NCBI GenBank assembly: GCA_032718475.1
Contig: JAUCBJ010007001.1
Location: 1 to 50,489 of the forward strand
From: Nemertoderma westbladi
Taxonomy: Eukaryota; Xenacoelomorpha; Nemertodermatida; Nemertodermatidae
Reading direction: 5' to 3'
DNA length: 50,489 nucleotides
The notes under the pieces were generated by a model. The model was given only the letters and a program-made list of their open reading frames with translations, searched no databases and was not told the DNA's origin. Shown here one piece after another: positions 17,924 through 30,030 of the stretch. The stretch's first letter is position 1. Each line of letters begins with the position of its first letter. The position numbers and the translations under genes are program-made.

Positions 17924-19351
17924 GTCTTATTATATACGTCAAGTACGGGTAATAAAATGTCAAAGTATCAGAATGCAGGAATGTCGAAATGTCAAACTTA
18001 CCTTGGTATATATAGCATATATATACCCTAACCGGTACAAATAAATCAACAAAGTCAGAATGTCGAAATGTCAAAATGTCGAAATGTCCAAATGTCAAAC
18101 TTACCTTGATATATATATATATCATATATATACCCTAACCAGTACAAATAAAACTAACAAAGTATATAATAAAATATGTAATAATCTAGCCTACCGGCTA
18201 AATTTGTACGAATAAGTGAGATAACGGTATACGTTACCAAAATATAGATCAACAAGTACAAATAATAGGCAAAACAGCAACGTCTAACGGGAAAATAAGT
18301 ACCAACAACACTACTAATTAGACAGTGAAACCCACAAATTTTGAGTACTATTGTGCTTTCTAAGTTTGAACGACACGAGTCGTAAAACTTACGCTCCCTT
18401 GATCTTCCAGTCATGCAAATTCCCAAATACAAACCGGACGTGGGTCGTTCCGTTTTTCGGCATCGCGGACGAATTTTGTGTCTCCCAAACTTGCGAAAAG
18501 CGGTCTAATCCTCGAAGCGGTCCAGAAATGAGTCCTTGAGTCCTGAAAAGTCGAAGGTGAGAGTTTTACTTCTACTCTACGAAAAATCTCTCTACTCTCT
18601 ACTCTACGAAGGTACCGATACAACTTGGTCTTTAAACCCTATGTACCTTTTCAAGTACCGAAAGTAACACCGCACACACACACGGCGTAAAACAAATTGC
18701 TACAAACTAACTATTAGCTAGTCAAATATTAAATACGAAACTACTAGCTACCCTAAAAGCCTACTGAAGCAGGGGACGTTCTACAAATTACTAATTTACT
18801 AACCTTAAATTTTAAATATCTCCTACTTTCAATAGTACAGATCTAAACAATACTATACACTAATTTATATAGTATATACCTCACTGTTGTGTCCTCTACG
18901 TTAGGGACTACCCTACAGCCTACAAATCTACTAATACGAAGCTATAGAATATTTCTAACCGTAGAGTCCAGTAGTATACCGCTTACCAGATCCTAGTAAC
19001 GATGTATCTTACTGTAAGACTCTAGTAATGAAATGGGCTCGTACAGTATCTGACAACAAATCCCAGTCCAGGATATCTAAACAAACAGATACAATACACA
19101 AACTACTACTGGCGAGGAGCAGAGACTGGTGTCTATTCTATGTACGTGAGCGGGTCTAATGCCTACGAACTAGACAAAGGGATACCTGTCCTCTAACCGG
19201 TATGGCAGATGTACAGTTACAGTAACAGACCAAACTCACGGGAAAACAATCCCCACGCAGCGAATCCTAACTATCGCTGACAGTCCTAAATACCGTAACT
19301 TGCCGCGGTGTGATTTATATGGTTGTTTATATACGAGCTAGGTGGTTTACG
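17924..19351. other. BEL leader region
   Basis: This is about 1.4 kb between the 5' LTR and the first gag ATG. It contains an imperfect tandem duplication of about 100 bp (17950-18035 and 18056-18145), each copy with cgaaatgtcaaa words, a CTTACCTTG block (CAAGGTAAG on the sense strand) and a tatatataccctaacc block. No primer-binding TGG is directly next to the LTR; the sense junction reads GCGCC then gtaaaccacc. No coding potential is seen. Confidence 0.5.
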
Positions 19352-20807
19352 GCGCTAGCTACTAAAATAAACTAGTCGCGTTTTGTAGAACTTTATACTT
19401 ACAAATGACGTCAAAGCTCTCTCCTTCCTATCCACAACTCAACTGGGCAACCACGGTGTTAGTAACTACACCCGTGATCGGCACTAATACCAGATTCTGG
19501 TTGTAAGATAAGAAATAGGGGTTAATCGCTACCGTACGTTAGCTGATCTGGTATACAAATTTGATTCTAGAACTTTGTTGCCGCGGTAGTTAGCAGCAAA
19601 TACCTATCAGTACGTGGCAAGGCGCGGTAGGATATTAATAAAACCTCCCTAGGCCAAGCGGTGTGCCGGTAGCAGAAATACTCCTTGCCTGATCAAATAA
19701 CTAACTTCAGGCAGGGGGGGGGGGGGGGGTGGGTGTGTACTAATGTATGTTCTATAAAGCGAACCGGTACCAAACGGTCAGTTTGCGAATTACTAAATTA
19801 TGGAACATATGCTGTCTGTACCTAATATGTACTCGCGTAATGACGGACGACAATAGCTCACTTCTACCTGTGAGGTATACAGGTAAACCCAGGGGTTCGC
19901 AGGACTGACAAAGGGGGTTTCTGCCTAAAATATAATTATTTGATCCTAAATTTTGCGGCGTCCCAGGACGGCGTCACGCTTACCTTGATCTATAGGTCTT
20001 ATGTCGGGCAAGGGCGTCGAACAAAGTCTTACCTTCCTCATAAAGCGGGTGCTGCATGGCAAGTGGAGTGTTTCGTAGGGCGAAGGGGGTGCGTTGTCTA
20101 ATCTAATGTGGGGCTAGCGTGTTGTGGACATCCTTTCCCTGCGTTGCTGACCCTGCGTTGCGATGGTCTAGGCGGCCATCTTCCTGATGCTTTGCTGTCC
20201 CAAAGTTGGACGTTCAGAAAAAGGCATGTTCAGAAGTTTACATTGTATTTTACAGTTTAGCGAAACTTATCAAACAGATTATAACATATTTTCAACAGGA
20301 AACAAGTTAAAAATGACAACTAAAGTATAAGCAAATGATTAGTTTGTGTCTCGAATGACTAGTACAAGAGTGATAATACAAGTGATAACCGAAGGCATAC
20401 CAGCCCTTTATATACTAAATCTGGGACATAGAATCCACGAGAACCTTCTAGATTATTCCATGGCCTCACATTGGAGCAATAAGATGTTCTATGCCCTATG
20501 ATTGGCCCAACTCATCATTCGATCTGTTGTACGCACCTCATTGGCTTACCAATTTGTACCAAATGAAAATAAATTGCCCCAAAATGCAAATTTCCCGACT
20601 GTGATTCGAACTCGTAACCTATCTGTAATGTAACCAACGCCTTAACCATCTGACCACTACGCCACGAGAGTAACTAGGGGTTTTATGTGTACAAATATGA
20701 ATAGGCATATTACATTACTGTAATTTAATCAAAATGCGTCGGATTTTCGAAAGTTTTTACGTTAAAGTTAAACTGCAAATGCTATCTTATAGTGAAATAA
20801 TTCATCA
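19352..20807 (-). repeat. BEL element 5' LTR (right copy)
   Basis: It is collinear with 4353-5801, including the tRNA-like segment (about 20593-20667), TATA box (20407-20414) and a G run (19714-19729). Differences include a short replaced stretch near 20145-20162 and scattered substitutions. In the sense direction it starts TGATGAATT, directly against LINE sequence, and its end reads CTAGCGCC rather than ending in CA. Confidence 0.93.
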
Positions 20808-20828
20808 TATTGGTACAATAACCGATGT

Positions 20829-21250
20829 AATTAGACCTCTCGAGGCAAAAAGCCATGCACATTACAGGAAGTAAATAGCATAGCTAGTAAAACTGAAAGT
20901 TTTTCGGATGCAAATATCACATGTTCTCCAAAAACGTTATCTAATCCGGGTGCTTTATGGGTGAAAAGTAATTTAATTGCCGAAATAATATCGTCAGTAT
21001 GCACAACCATGTCCTTGGAGTACACGATTGTACTAAGTTCATTAGACAGACTGTCCGGTATGGGAGCACCCTTACTGTTGTTAAAAATAGATTTATAATG
21101 ACTACCCCAAAATTCGGCTATATTTTTTGTTCCGCCATCAATATTAGTGGCTAGCGGTGTGTTACACTGCGTGTCATTTTTTAGTTTTTTCCAAAAATTA
21201 TAGCTACTGTCAGATTCAAGCGATTTCGCAAATTTATTGCTTCTAATTGT
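20829..21250 (-). pseudogene. LINE reverse transcriptase fragment
   Basis: A continuous minus-strand frame of about 140 codons is the linker and first RT motif of an APE-type (Jockey/CR1-like) LINE: F-W-K-K-L-K, F-W-G-S-H-Y-K-S-I-F, then I-S-A-I-K-L-L-F-T-H-K-A-P-G-L-D-N-V and G-F-L-P. After a one-base shift the next motif, V-I-V-P-I, is visible and is cut directly by the BEL LTR at 20807. The rest of the RT is not found at the other flank of the BEL. Confidence 0.8.
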
Positions 21251-21389
21251 GTCAGCGGAGCGAAAATCTAGAGCGGAGCGGAGCGGAGCGAATAATAATA
21301 GAGTATATCACTATCTAACATGAAAGCTCTTGAATTAGACATTCATCGACCGCGTATGGCATTTGGTTCAGAGGTGGGCTGTGTAATAC

Positions 21390-21545
21390 GCAGTGTGTAT
21401 GAATGGTTCGGCCGTGAAGGGGTGGTTCGGTGGTGGGTTGGGTAGGAATGGTTCGGTGCGAAGGGGTGGTTCGGTGGTGGGGTGTGTGAATGTTACGGCC
21501 GCGAAGGGGAGATTCGGTGGTGGTTTGGGTGTAGGAATGGTTCGG
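21390..21545. repeat. GC-rich minisatellite, about 65-bp unit
   Basis: About two and a half copies of a gaatggttcggccgtgaagg-type unit followed by ggtggttcggtggtggg repeat imperfectly. Just upstream (21275-21292) is a short gcgga repeat. No coding function is recognised. Confidence 0.7.
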
Positions 21546-21809
21546 ATGAATGTAAACCACCCTCTCCCGCCTCATATGACAATGATACTGATCTTCATAC
21601 AGTCATATCTAAGATAAAATGTGATAATTTATGTAAATAAGAAATTAACATATATCTGAACGAATAACATAACTGACTCACTATCACATACAGTACTTCT
21701 GTCCATCTGACTGTCCTACCGGTACATAATAATATATAAATAAATAATCAAAAATCAGGGGCTAATAAAATGGCAGCTGGCTTTGAAATTAATACGCCAT
21801 ATCTCAAGA

Positions 21810-21876
21810 ACCTGTGGCCTAGTGGTTGTAGTCTCGGCTTCCACCCCGAGGTCCCAGGTTCGAATCCCACACCACG
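21810..21876 (+). other. tRNA-like SINE head (pseudo-tRNA)
   Basis: The segment has TGGCCTAGTGG (A box) and GGTTCGAATCC (B box) with an anticodon-like arm CTCGG...CCGAG. The acceptor and T stems do not pair properly, so it is not a functional tRNA. It is probably the Pol III head of a SINE, or a decayed tRNA copy. About 800 bp downstream is an A-rich tail (22640-22672), but whether both ends belong to one element is unclear. Confidence 0.55.
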
Positions 21877-22556
21877 CTTTCGGTAAAATAAACTTATCAT
21901 TCGAGGTTAAGACCCCTAGATCCCTTCCTATATAATAAATGTATAATAATAATATATTAAAATCGAGTTTGGTGTTGTAAGTTTGTTAATTAACTGTATA
22001 CATATTTTACATTTAACCAGATACACTAACTCCTCACATCTACTGTATTCGCGTGTTTATTTGTAATAGTTTTTTGTGCATATATCTCAACTACTGTACT
22101 TTAAGTAACTCCTCACATCTACACTACAGTACTGTATTCGCGCGCTTATATTTGTAATAGTTTTTAGTCATAGATCTCAAAAATGTGCCTCAGCCTGGAT
22201 TTTTTTAGCCTAGCTTGTAGCTCTAGATTTTGTATCTTAGTCTTAGAAACTTGTTACAATATTGTATACTATCGGTACTGTATGTGTGCATGCGTTTATT
22301 GGAGTAATAAGGTAATATGACCTTGCCTGTGACCTATTGTTTAACTATTATATTACAGTAAAAATATAGTTACGTATTTCTTCCGTTAAAAATTAATCGA
22401 TAATACTTACTTAAACTAGGCCATAATTAATGTACAGTAGGTTATTTGTTTTTGTACTGAGCTTATGTACTGCATGCTACATGACTGTACTGTGTTATCT
22501 AGGATTTCTTTGTATTATAATAACTATTGGTTTATGCAGTTTAGCTGAATGCTAGC

Positions 22557-22672
22557 GGTGGTTGGTGTAATGGGCCCACCCGTCCAACCACCGTCTACAT
22601 TCTACATTGTTTGTAGAAGTGTAGTAAATTGTTATTAAATAAATAAATAAAAAAAATAAAATAAAATAAAAA
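22557..22672 (+). repeat. Retroposon 3' tail: hairpin plus A-rich end
   Basis: A 9-bp perfect stem (ggtggttgg 22557-22565 with ccaaccacc 22584-22592) is followed about 45 bp later by an (AAATA)n-like tail. Such a hairpin and short-repeat tail is typical of the 3' end of CR1/L2-like LINEs and of SINEs that borrow it. The interval 21877-22556 shows no coding content. Confidence 0.5.
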
Positions 22673-23323
22673 TTAACACACGTCTTCAGTGATATAAATA
22701 TATATTAAAATGTTTACATAATTTACATGTTAAAATAAATACATACGCGGTTAAGTTTAATTGAATAATATACTGTAAAAGATACTAATTTATACGAGGC
22801 TATCGTACAGTACATGCCTGGTTATTTTCGGATGAACTATCGATCAAATGCGAAGTGTGAATAAAATATGAGCAGTGGTAAAAAGAGAGATTTGGCTGAG
22901 ATAAGTTAAATTAAAATAGGTAAGGAAAATAAAGTTAAATATATAATAATGTGATACTTTTCGGAAGAACATTCGATAAAATGCGAAGTGTGACTAAGGC
23001 TAGGTAGCTACAATTAATTAAGTTAAAATAAGTAAAAATAAATAAAAAGATATACGGCAATTCAGGTATGGACGGCTATTAAGGTACTATTAAATAAAAT
23101 GAAATAAAATAAAATTATTTAAAACATGAGCAGACAATCGATAAAATTCATAAAATGAGATAAAGTTGATAGATGACACCAGAATAAATTACTGCAGGTC
23201 TAGCAGCTGTTGATACAAGCCGCAAACAATAATAAAATATATAATATAATATAACACCACCATTGAAGTTACGCTATTGTTATACAAAGCGAATCGAGTT
23301 ACAAAAAGATTTGACGAAAATAG
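22673..23323. other. AT-rich spacer
   Basis: No gene is seen. Two copies of an atgcgaagtgtga word (about 22850 and 22982) and ataaaataaaat simple repeats are present. Confidence 0.4.
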
Positions 23324-23948
23324 TTCTGTATTGGACTTTCTGACATTTTGATATAAACTTTTTGTTTTCACTATATATTTGGGAACGCGGTATTGTGGCT
23401 GGAACAAACTGAGAAACTACCGCGCTTTTTGCCTTTTTACCTTTTACTAACTATTCTCCTCAATGCAGCCTAATATTTAATTTTACTTACCGGCACCTAA
23501 TTTGTATGGACCTACACTAATTTTAATTATACAGATTCGGACGCTAACTTCCTAATTTATTTTGTATTCCAGAATTGTAGCACTAACTATAGCTACGCTA
23601 CTGGGTTACAATAGAGTTAGCCTAAATACTGTATTAATTTATTTCAATTGAGATTTAAACAGTTAATTATTAGAAATAGAAAGCAGTCAAGAGATATTTT
23701 AGCGCCTACCTAATAATACCACAACAAATAAAGCAAATCAATTCGCCCAACAAGACAACGTTTACATTTTAATTAATACAGAAATACAAGCGAATTTAGC
23801 ATAATTAGGGTGTAGGTAGATCTAGTAGGTACTGTATAACGGCAATTATGTATAAACTAGATTATTTAGAGTTACCGTATTTAAATTTACTGCGGTTTTA
23901 TTATAAAATACACTTTCTTAGAACTATATACTGTATAAAAGAGCTGTT

Positions 23949-24165
23949 TCGGGCCGAACGCCATATTTCGTAGCAGAATTGTTGACCCAGGACAATGGCA
24001 ACGTTTCTACTCTTGAGAATCCTGCCGATATTCCTTCAAGGGGATCAAATTTATTACCCTTCATATCTAACAAACCCTACCATCATGGATCACCATTCCT
24101 ATCTAAGGCAATAGATGAATGGCCAAAGGAACCATCACCCCCCTCCTCAATTAATTATTATTGAA
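23949..24165 (+). pseudogene. BEL RNase H C-terminal remnant
   Basis: The frame contains N-P-A-D-I-P-S-R-G and later I-D-E-W-P, the conserved end of BEL RNase H. It stops at about 24164. Parts of the following RT-to-integrase linker are visible in shifting frames up to 24450 (I-K-S-E-Q-W). Confidence 0.75.
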
Positions 24166-24539
24166 GCACCTCCAGCTTTGGATCTTGACGGATGTCTAGA
24201 TATTAGAAAATAATCTTTTAATTTTGTGACATTAGTTAATATAGTTCATGGCTTTTACGATTTGTCAACAACTGCCGTAAAGCTATTACTCCCCATAAGG
24301 AGTATCTTTCATTCGCTGAAACTAATCATGCGCTATTATTATTAATTAAGTCTGAACAATGGAAATGTTACAGGAGTGAATTTATGCATCTTCAGGAGCA
24401 TTCCTATCTCCCTGTAATTTCTACAGTCTGGCGATTTCATGCAGTAATTAATGATGGGATTTAGGTAAATGTGTCCCCGCACCAGTGAATCGAGCTATCT
24501 AACTCATTTAATTATACAATATTAAGTATCCTGATGCAT

Positions 24540-25680
24540 CAAGACCCTGAATCTACATTAGCTCTGCTTTGTCAAAAATATTGGATTCCAAAAGGACATC
24601 TCACTTGTTCGACACATAATAGAATACATGATTTCCATAGATTTAAACGCTATCAAGCTCAACCCGGCTACCCACGTTAGTCTCAACTTCATCCCTTTAG
24701 GATTACCGCTACAATGCCATTGTTATGTAGGGGAGTAGATTTTTTCGGACCACTATACTTGTTTGATGGTGAAAAGGTATATGGTCTGAATATCACTTGT
24801 TCTTCCACACGTGCAATACACTTGGAAGTTGTTGAGGAAGCTAGTACAAAACATACCCGTCTTGCTTTTCGAAGATTCTTAGTTCGAAGTCTCCCACCTA
24901 TGTGGCATGTCAATTTTGACTCAGATAATGCGAAAACATTTGTAAAACTTTCAACTATGCGCTTTTCTTCCCACTCCATAACATTTACTTTCATACCCAT
25001 TCGATCTCCATACTGGGGCTGCTGGTGGGAAAGGATGGTATATAGGCATAGTAAAGAAATGTTTAAAAATAACTTGTCATAATCAAGCTTTTACGTTCAT
25101 TCGGTTGGTGACTGTATTTGTGGAAATTGAATCAGCTGTTAACAGCAAGCCACTTACGGCATTATACAGCGATCTGAATCATTCCAATCCATTAACACCA
25201 TCTCACTTCCTGTTCTATCATACTTCTGATACTTGAAAGTATTGACCCTGCTGCGACTAATTGTCCTGATAACCTACGTAAGGCTCTCTTACTTTGAGAT
25301 AAGATTTCACGATCTATTTGGAAACTATGGTCTACTGAATACCTTGCATCACTATAATGTTGGAGAACTCCCAGTCGAGGGACTAGTAATATACCTGAAG
25401 TAGGTCATGTGGTATTGGTGCAACAAACTGGCAAAGTCCCAATTCCGCGAGGTAAAATGGCCACAAACGTATATTGGCTTTACATCCTGGACGGGATGGA
25501 TCAACATATTCAGCTGATATACTACTTATTGGTAAGAAGACAAACCGTGCACTAAACTACCTCATTCCTATGGAATGTGATGTAACCTTTAATGATAGTG
25601 GGATACCCAATGTTATTGTTAGTGTCCCAGATCAACAAACTCTAAAGGACAAAACTGAAAATAACCTAAGACAATTCTAA
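24540..25680 (+). pseudogene. BEL integrase remnant
   Basis: In broken frames: K-Y-W-I-P-K-G (zinc region; the usual C-x-x-C is lost), G-V-D-F-F-G-P-L-Y (first Asp), C-S-S-T-R-A-I-H-L-E-V-V, F-D-S-D-N-A-K-T-F (second Asp) and S-P-Y-W-G-C-W-W-E-R (Glu). Later V-G-H-V-V-L-V-Q-Q and R-A-L-N-Y-L-I-P-M-E match the C-terminal domain. At least three frameshifts or stops make it inactive. Confidence 0.85.
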
Positions 25681-26114
25681 GACAATAGGACTTATTATAT
25701 TTCGAGATATGGGCGGCGACTAAACCACCCCGATCATTTCGAAAACCCAGTGTTTTCTACGTGGGGGGTATGTAAAACTGATTTTTATCTATACTGCAAT
25801 ATGGGGGTTTTGGTTTATTTACATGACTTTTATTATAGCTAATGTTACTGACGTCTGTTGTCTGTTATACTACTATACCGGTTATACTGCTGTACCCAAT
25901 CAATGTGTTGCTATGTATTCGTATTACTGCTGTAATGTTACTGACGTTTGTTATATTTCTGTATTGGACTTTCTGACATTTTGATATGAACTTATTGTTT
26001 TCACTATATATTTGGGAACGTGGTATTGTGGCTGGAACAAACTGAGAACCTCTTGCGCCTTGCCAAAATTGTTCATAGTTATCCAGTAAGTATAGTAAGT
26101 AATCCTAGTAAGTA

Positions 26115-26135
26115 CCCCCCCCCCCCCCCCCCCCC
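26115..26135. repeat. Poly-C run (21 C)
   Basis: This is an uninterrupted C homopolymer, one of many G or C runs of 12-21 bp in this AT-rich window. Others: 3159-3179, 4716-4733, 19714-19729, 26992-27014 (two A interruptions), about 31515-31527, 38050-38056, about 43650-43674, 44790-44810, 44821-44832 and 48126-48146. Confidence 0.9.
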
Positions 26136-26727
26136 ATGGATCCACACCACAGAATTATATTGATAATGATAATCTATGTAAAGCCAAGACACTAGATTAG
26201 CCATATTGCGACAAGCCGTACCTCGACTTTGAAAGTCGCGTTACGGCTACTCTCCCAAAAAATTAGCCGTAGTAGCCGCCGTACTCACTTCACTACATTC
26301 GGAGGAATAACAATACAATACACTACACTGTTACTGTTATAGAATATAGTATATTGGCCGCGCCGCTTTACTTTATTCCAAACAAACCAAAAGTTGTGGG
26401 TTAAACGATTAGCGTGCAGACCTACATACAATATATTTATTGATGTGAATTGGAATTGCGACCGAAGCGAGCACGGAAAATTTTTACACATTTTCGCTTA
26501 AAAAATATTTCCGTATATAACAAATTCCTTGATTTTTCCTCGATTTGATTATTTTTTACAAGAATTCCCTGACATATCAAGAAAATTTAAATTCCCTGTC
26601 TATTCCAGGTATTCCAGGTGAGTGACAACACTGAAATAGCACAATTTTGAAACCGCTATTCTAATCTAAATTTATATGGAATTAATTATTTTTGGTGATT
26701 TTAAATTTATATTTTACAACTGTTCAG
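26136..26727. other. Intron-like sequence before EGF exon
   Basis: No coding content or recognised transposon is visible; it ends in a pyrimidine-poor acceptor (tgttcag) at 26727. Confidence 0.4.
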
Positions 26728-26850
26728 ATATTAATGAATGTTCTACTGATGCTCATAATTGCCATACTAAGGCAAGCTGCACAAATGCTATTGGTGGATT
26801 CATTTGCGAATGTATTTCTGGCTATTCTGGCGATGGTGTAGAATGCAATG
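26728..26850 (+). CDS. Calcium-binding EGF-like domain exon 1
   Basis: A 123-bp exon lies between TTCAG and GTAAGT, phase 1 on both sides. With a G from the previous exon it reads D-I-N-E-C-S-T-D-A-H-N-C, then C-T-N-A-I-G-G-F-I-C-E-C and G-Y-S-G-D-G-V-E-C-N. All six cysteines of an EGF domain are present, with the D-I/V-N-E-C calcium-binding start, the Asn hydroxylation-type site (C-T-N...G-G-F) and the closing G-Y-x-G-D-G. It is extracellular. It is about 70% identical by eye to the exon at 42324-42446. Confidence 0.93.
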
Positions 26851-29800
26851 GTAAGTTACTTTTGTAATAAATTTATTCAATACATTGGCCAATTAAACGT
26901 ATGTACCACTACTGAGGAATTGGTTAAACGGAATGGCTTTTAATTTGAGGGGAATTAATTTTGCATGTGCCTCAGATGTGCTCTCAGACGTCCCCCCCCC
27001 CCCACCCCCCCACCCAAATTGAAGGTTTAAAGTAACTAACCAACGCAAACCAAAACTTGTTACCAATTCAGGGAAAGGAGCGTGCAGGTCAATTATATGA
27101 CAAGGTGTAACCAATATTGGTGAGTGTGTATATTATCGGGCTAACTAATAATATTGCACTAATAACTGAACTACAGTACAGTGTAATGATCGTTAATGTA
27201 AATAACAGTGGAGTATGACCTTCTGCTTTAAGTCCCAGAGCGATGTCTTGGCGATGTTTCTTTGTAATATTATTTGATACATGACCTTAGGTCATGTAGC
27301 GTTAAGTCCACCAACATGTTATTCTAACCAAAACAAAAAATGAAAGTCAATAACACTGGTTATGTCACTGGTTATTTTTACTAGAAATCAGCTACTGTAT
27401 AAATAAAAGTACAACTTATTGCTGCAAATACGGCAAAACCTAACGACGTAAGACTTAATGTCCTGCAGTGGTATCTAATTCGGTGGGATCTAACGCGCCT
27501 GGAGCTAATGCGACATTTGCGCCTGTTAGTGCGGCACAGTGCAGCGCAGTGCAACACTCCACTTTTTTTCATTACTTCTACTAACTGAATAACTGATAAT
27601 TCCGGTGTCAATCTCGTAGAAAAGGAATGTTGCATTAATTTTTATATTTAATAATAATAATTTAATATTGCGATGTCCAATATTGCATAATTAATATTGC
27701 ATATTATATTACACCACCTTTATTTGTCATACAGTTGCTATCATTATACAACTATTGCTTGTTGTTACCACAATAGTTGTATTCTAGAAATTTTAGTTCT
27801 ACAATCCAGCTAATATTGCTTTTATACAGATTTCATTAATGTTGTGCTAATTGCAAACCCGAACAGTATTATTATACACCTAACTGCATGTTTTATTCAT
27901 GTTGTAGGCCTATTAACTAAGTGTTTAAACAGGATCAAACATTTCAGCATTTCTGTAATTCGTCTCGTGATCCTTATTTTGGCATTCGGGATACCTGATT
28001 TTTCATTTATCAGAAAAACTTGTCAAAGCTTACAGTAGTGACGATATGAAACGTGGTTTTGAAAACTTCAGATCAGTTTATAGGTCTATTTATTGCAAAG
28101 GAATGTTATATTAAATTTGGTAATGGATCATTTTACAGTTACGGATTCAAAACAAAACTTGGGAAAAAGACTCCTGGGAAAATTTTAAGAGATACAAAAT
28201 ATCAAAATTGCCGTAGCTCCTATATAATAATTCAAGCCTATTCATTTGAATCAGTGCAATGAAATGAGTTATATTTCAGTTAATGATGCAACTAAGGATG
28301 TAACTGGTTTAGGTCTATTAGCGGTAGATAAGATTCGCTGCGCGGGATTGTTTCTCGCGAGTTTGGTCTGTTTCTGTAGACTGTATTTCTGTCTCACCAG
28401 TTAGGGACCGGGTCAACCTGATTGTCAAGTTAGCCCGGGAAATTGATTCGCCAAAGTTTGGTGGAAGACATCAGGCACCGTACTCGTCAGTATTAGTTTG
28501 TGTACTTTAGTATCTATTATTTATAGATTGTAAATACTGTAGATGCTTGATTCTTTCAGCCTGCCTGGACTGACCTTCACAAAACGTCCTAAAAGTTAGG
28601 ACATTTTACCACCCGTAGCCTTAACTGAGAACTACTGAAAATTTGCAAATAACTCCTTTACATTGTTATTTTATCACTAATCCTTTGGAAGATAGGAGGG
28701 AAATTCAATTTTATACCCGATTCACTCAAAACATTAATTTTGAGAAAATTTGCCTTAGGACGTTTTACCACCCGCCCGTCCCACAAAATGCTCTAGTATG
28801 GATAGTGTGCCTTGAAATAATATAAGTGGAACGATTTTGTATGTGTTGTGTAGACTAGATTGTGGACGTGAGTGAGTGAGTAGACTCGGCTATTTGTGAA
28901 TGGATTTTATTGAAATTTGGTGGAAACCTACACATGCATATTACAAACTCTAAACCAAAAACAAAATTTGAAAATCGCAGTAGTGAGTCCGTATTGGCAC
29001 TTTTCGCACAGGATACCAAAATAATGTTGTACCATGCTTATTGCGGCTCTATATGTTTGAATGTTTTTTAAAAATTGGTCAAACCGTACACAAACATAAA
29101 TATTACAAAAATGGATTAGAAGATAATCCCTGAAAGAATTATGGGATTGACACTAATTAGCACATTTCGTGGTGCTAAAATATTTCATAGCATGCAGATT
29201 TTTTGAAAATTTATATGCAACTTTATTACACTTATATATTATTACACTATATACACTTTATTTGTATACAATAGAACCACACCGATTCCAAATCCGTTGT
29301 CCTTTTCCTTGTCCATCTCATTTTCGCATTTTACTACTTGCACTTTTCAGGCTATTGTGGTGCTTCTTAAAAATTCCGAATATTAACATATAATAATACA
29401 GAATCTTGATATAAATGGGTTCAGCGTTAAAAATAATCCAATATCACCGATAAATACGGCATTGGATATAAGTTAACTGAAACAAGTAGTTTAATTCAAA
29501 ATTATATATTTGAAAATTTTAGTAGGGGATCGTCTTTTCATTTTTGGGCCATTTTGGTTAACTACAGCGTCTTATAATTGTCACCAATGAAATCAGCACA
29601 TACGAAAAGCTTAGTATTGGTGAGGATATTGAAGTTGTTTCCTATTTCAAAATTTGAAATTTCACACTACTTGCACTGTTGGACTTGGCGCTCTTGTGGT
29701 ACTTTTCAAATTTCCAATGTTTAGAGGCCAATTTTACCCATAATTGTTTGCAATGGGTTCAGTGTTAAAAATAAGCGAATTTTGAGGATTTATTTCACCA

Positions 29801-30030
29801 TAGAGTGAAGTTACCCCAAAGAAACTGTAATGTGAAATTTCAGTTCTGAAAAGGGCTGACATACGTGTCACAGCTTCCTTAATTTGGGTTCTCTTGATCG
29901 ATCATCTCTATAGATTCTAAAGAAAAACAACAGAGTCGGTGGATTTCACCCACCTTAGGCTTTTCAGGGTTAAATGCAATGAAAGAGTATTGCTTCATTA
30001 TTTACTTTATAAAAAATATTTTTATTATAG
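26851..30030. other. Intron between EGF and lectin exons
   Basis: About 3.2 kb with no exon. It has a C-rich run (26992-27014) and AT-rich sequence. Repeated gacgttttaccaccc-type words occur near 28585-28615 and 28757-28775. The last part (about 29840-29915) is related to the sequence before the second EGF exon (about 42085-42230): both share a tgctgacata-gtgtcag word and tcgatcgatcatctctatag. Confidence 0.5.

Larger units (their letters stand above)
4353..20807 (-). mobile_element. Large BEL/Pao LTR retrotransposon, degenerate
   Basis: Two direct repeats of about 1.45 kb (4353-5801 and 19352-20807) bracket an interior whose coding frames all lie on the minus strand. In the sense direction the order is gag pieces, aspartic protease, RT, RNase H, integrase and an extra ORF, which is the BEL/Pao order. 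The total of about 16.4 kb, including a 592-bp inserted ribozyme repeat, is long for a group whose members are usually well under 10 kb. The sense LTR starts TGATGAATT and ends CTAGCGCA in the 3' copy. By eye roughly thirty differences separate the LTRs, so insertion was not very recent. Coding frames are broken by several stops and frameshifts. No matching target duplication is visible. The right flank is LINE sequence whose continuation is not found on the left. Confidence 0.93.
23324..26048 (+). mobile_element. Internally deleted BEL/Pao element, plus strand
   Basis: A 92-bp direct repeat (23324-23415 and 25957-26048, from ttctgtattgg to actgagaa) flanks pol remnants in the order RNase H end, integrase zinc region, integrase core and C-terminal domain. 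The right LTR probably begins near 25768, directly after a g-rich tract; the left LTR is truncated. Only about 2.4 kb of interior remains, so gag, protease and most of RT are lost. It is unrelated in detail to the large minus-strand BEL and lacks the palindromic mini-elements. Confidence 0.75.

Noticed and set aside
21810-21876. Functional tRNA gene
   Set aside because: A and B boxes and an anticodon-like arm exist, but acceptor and T stems do not pair.
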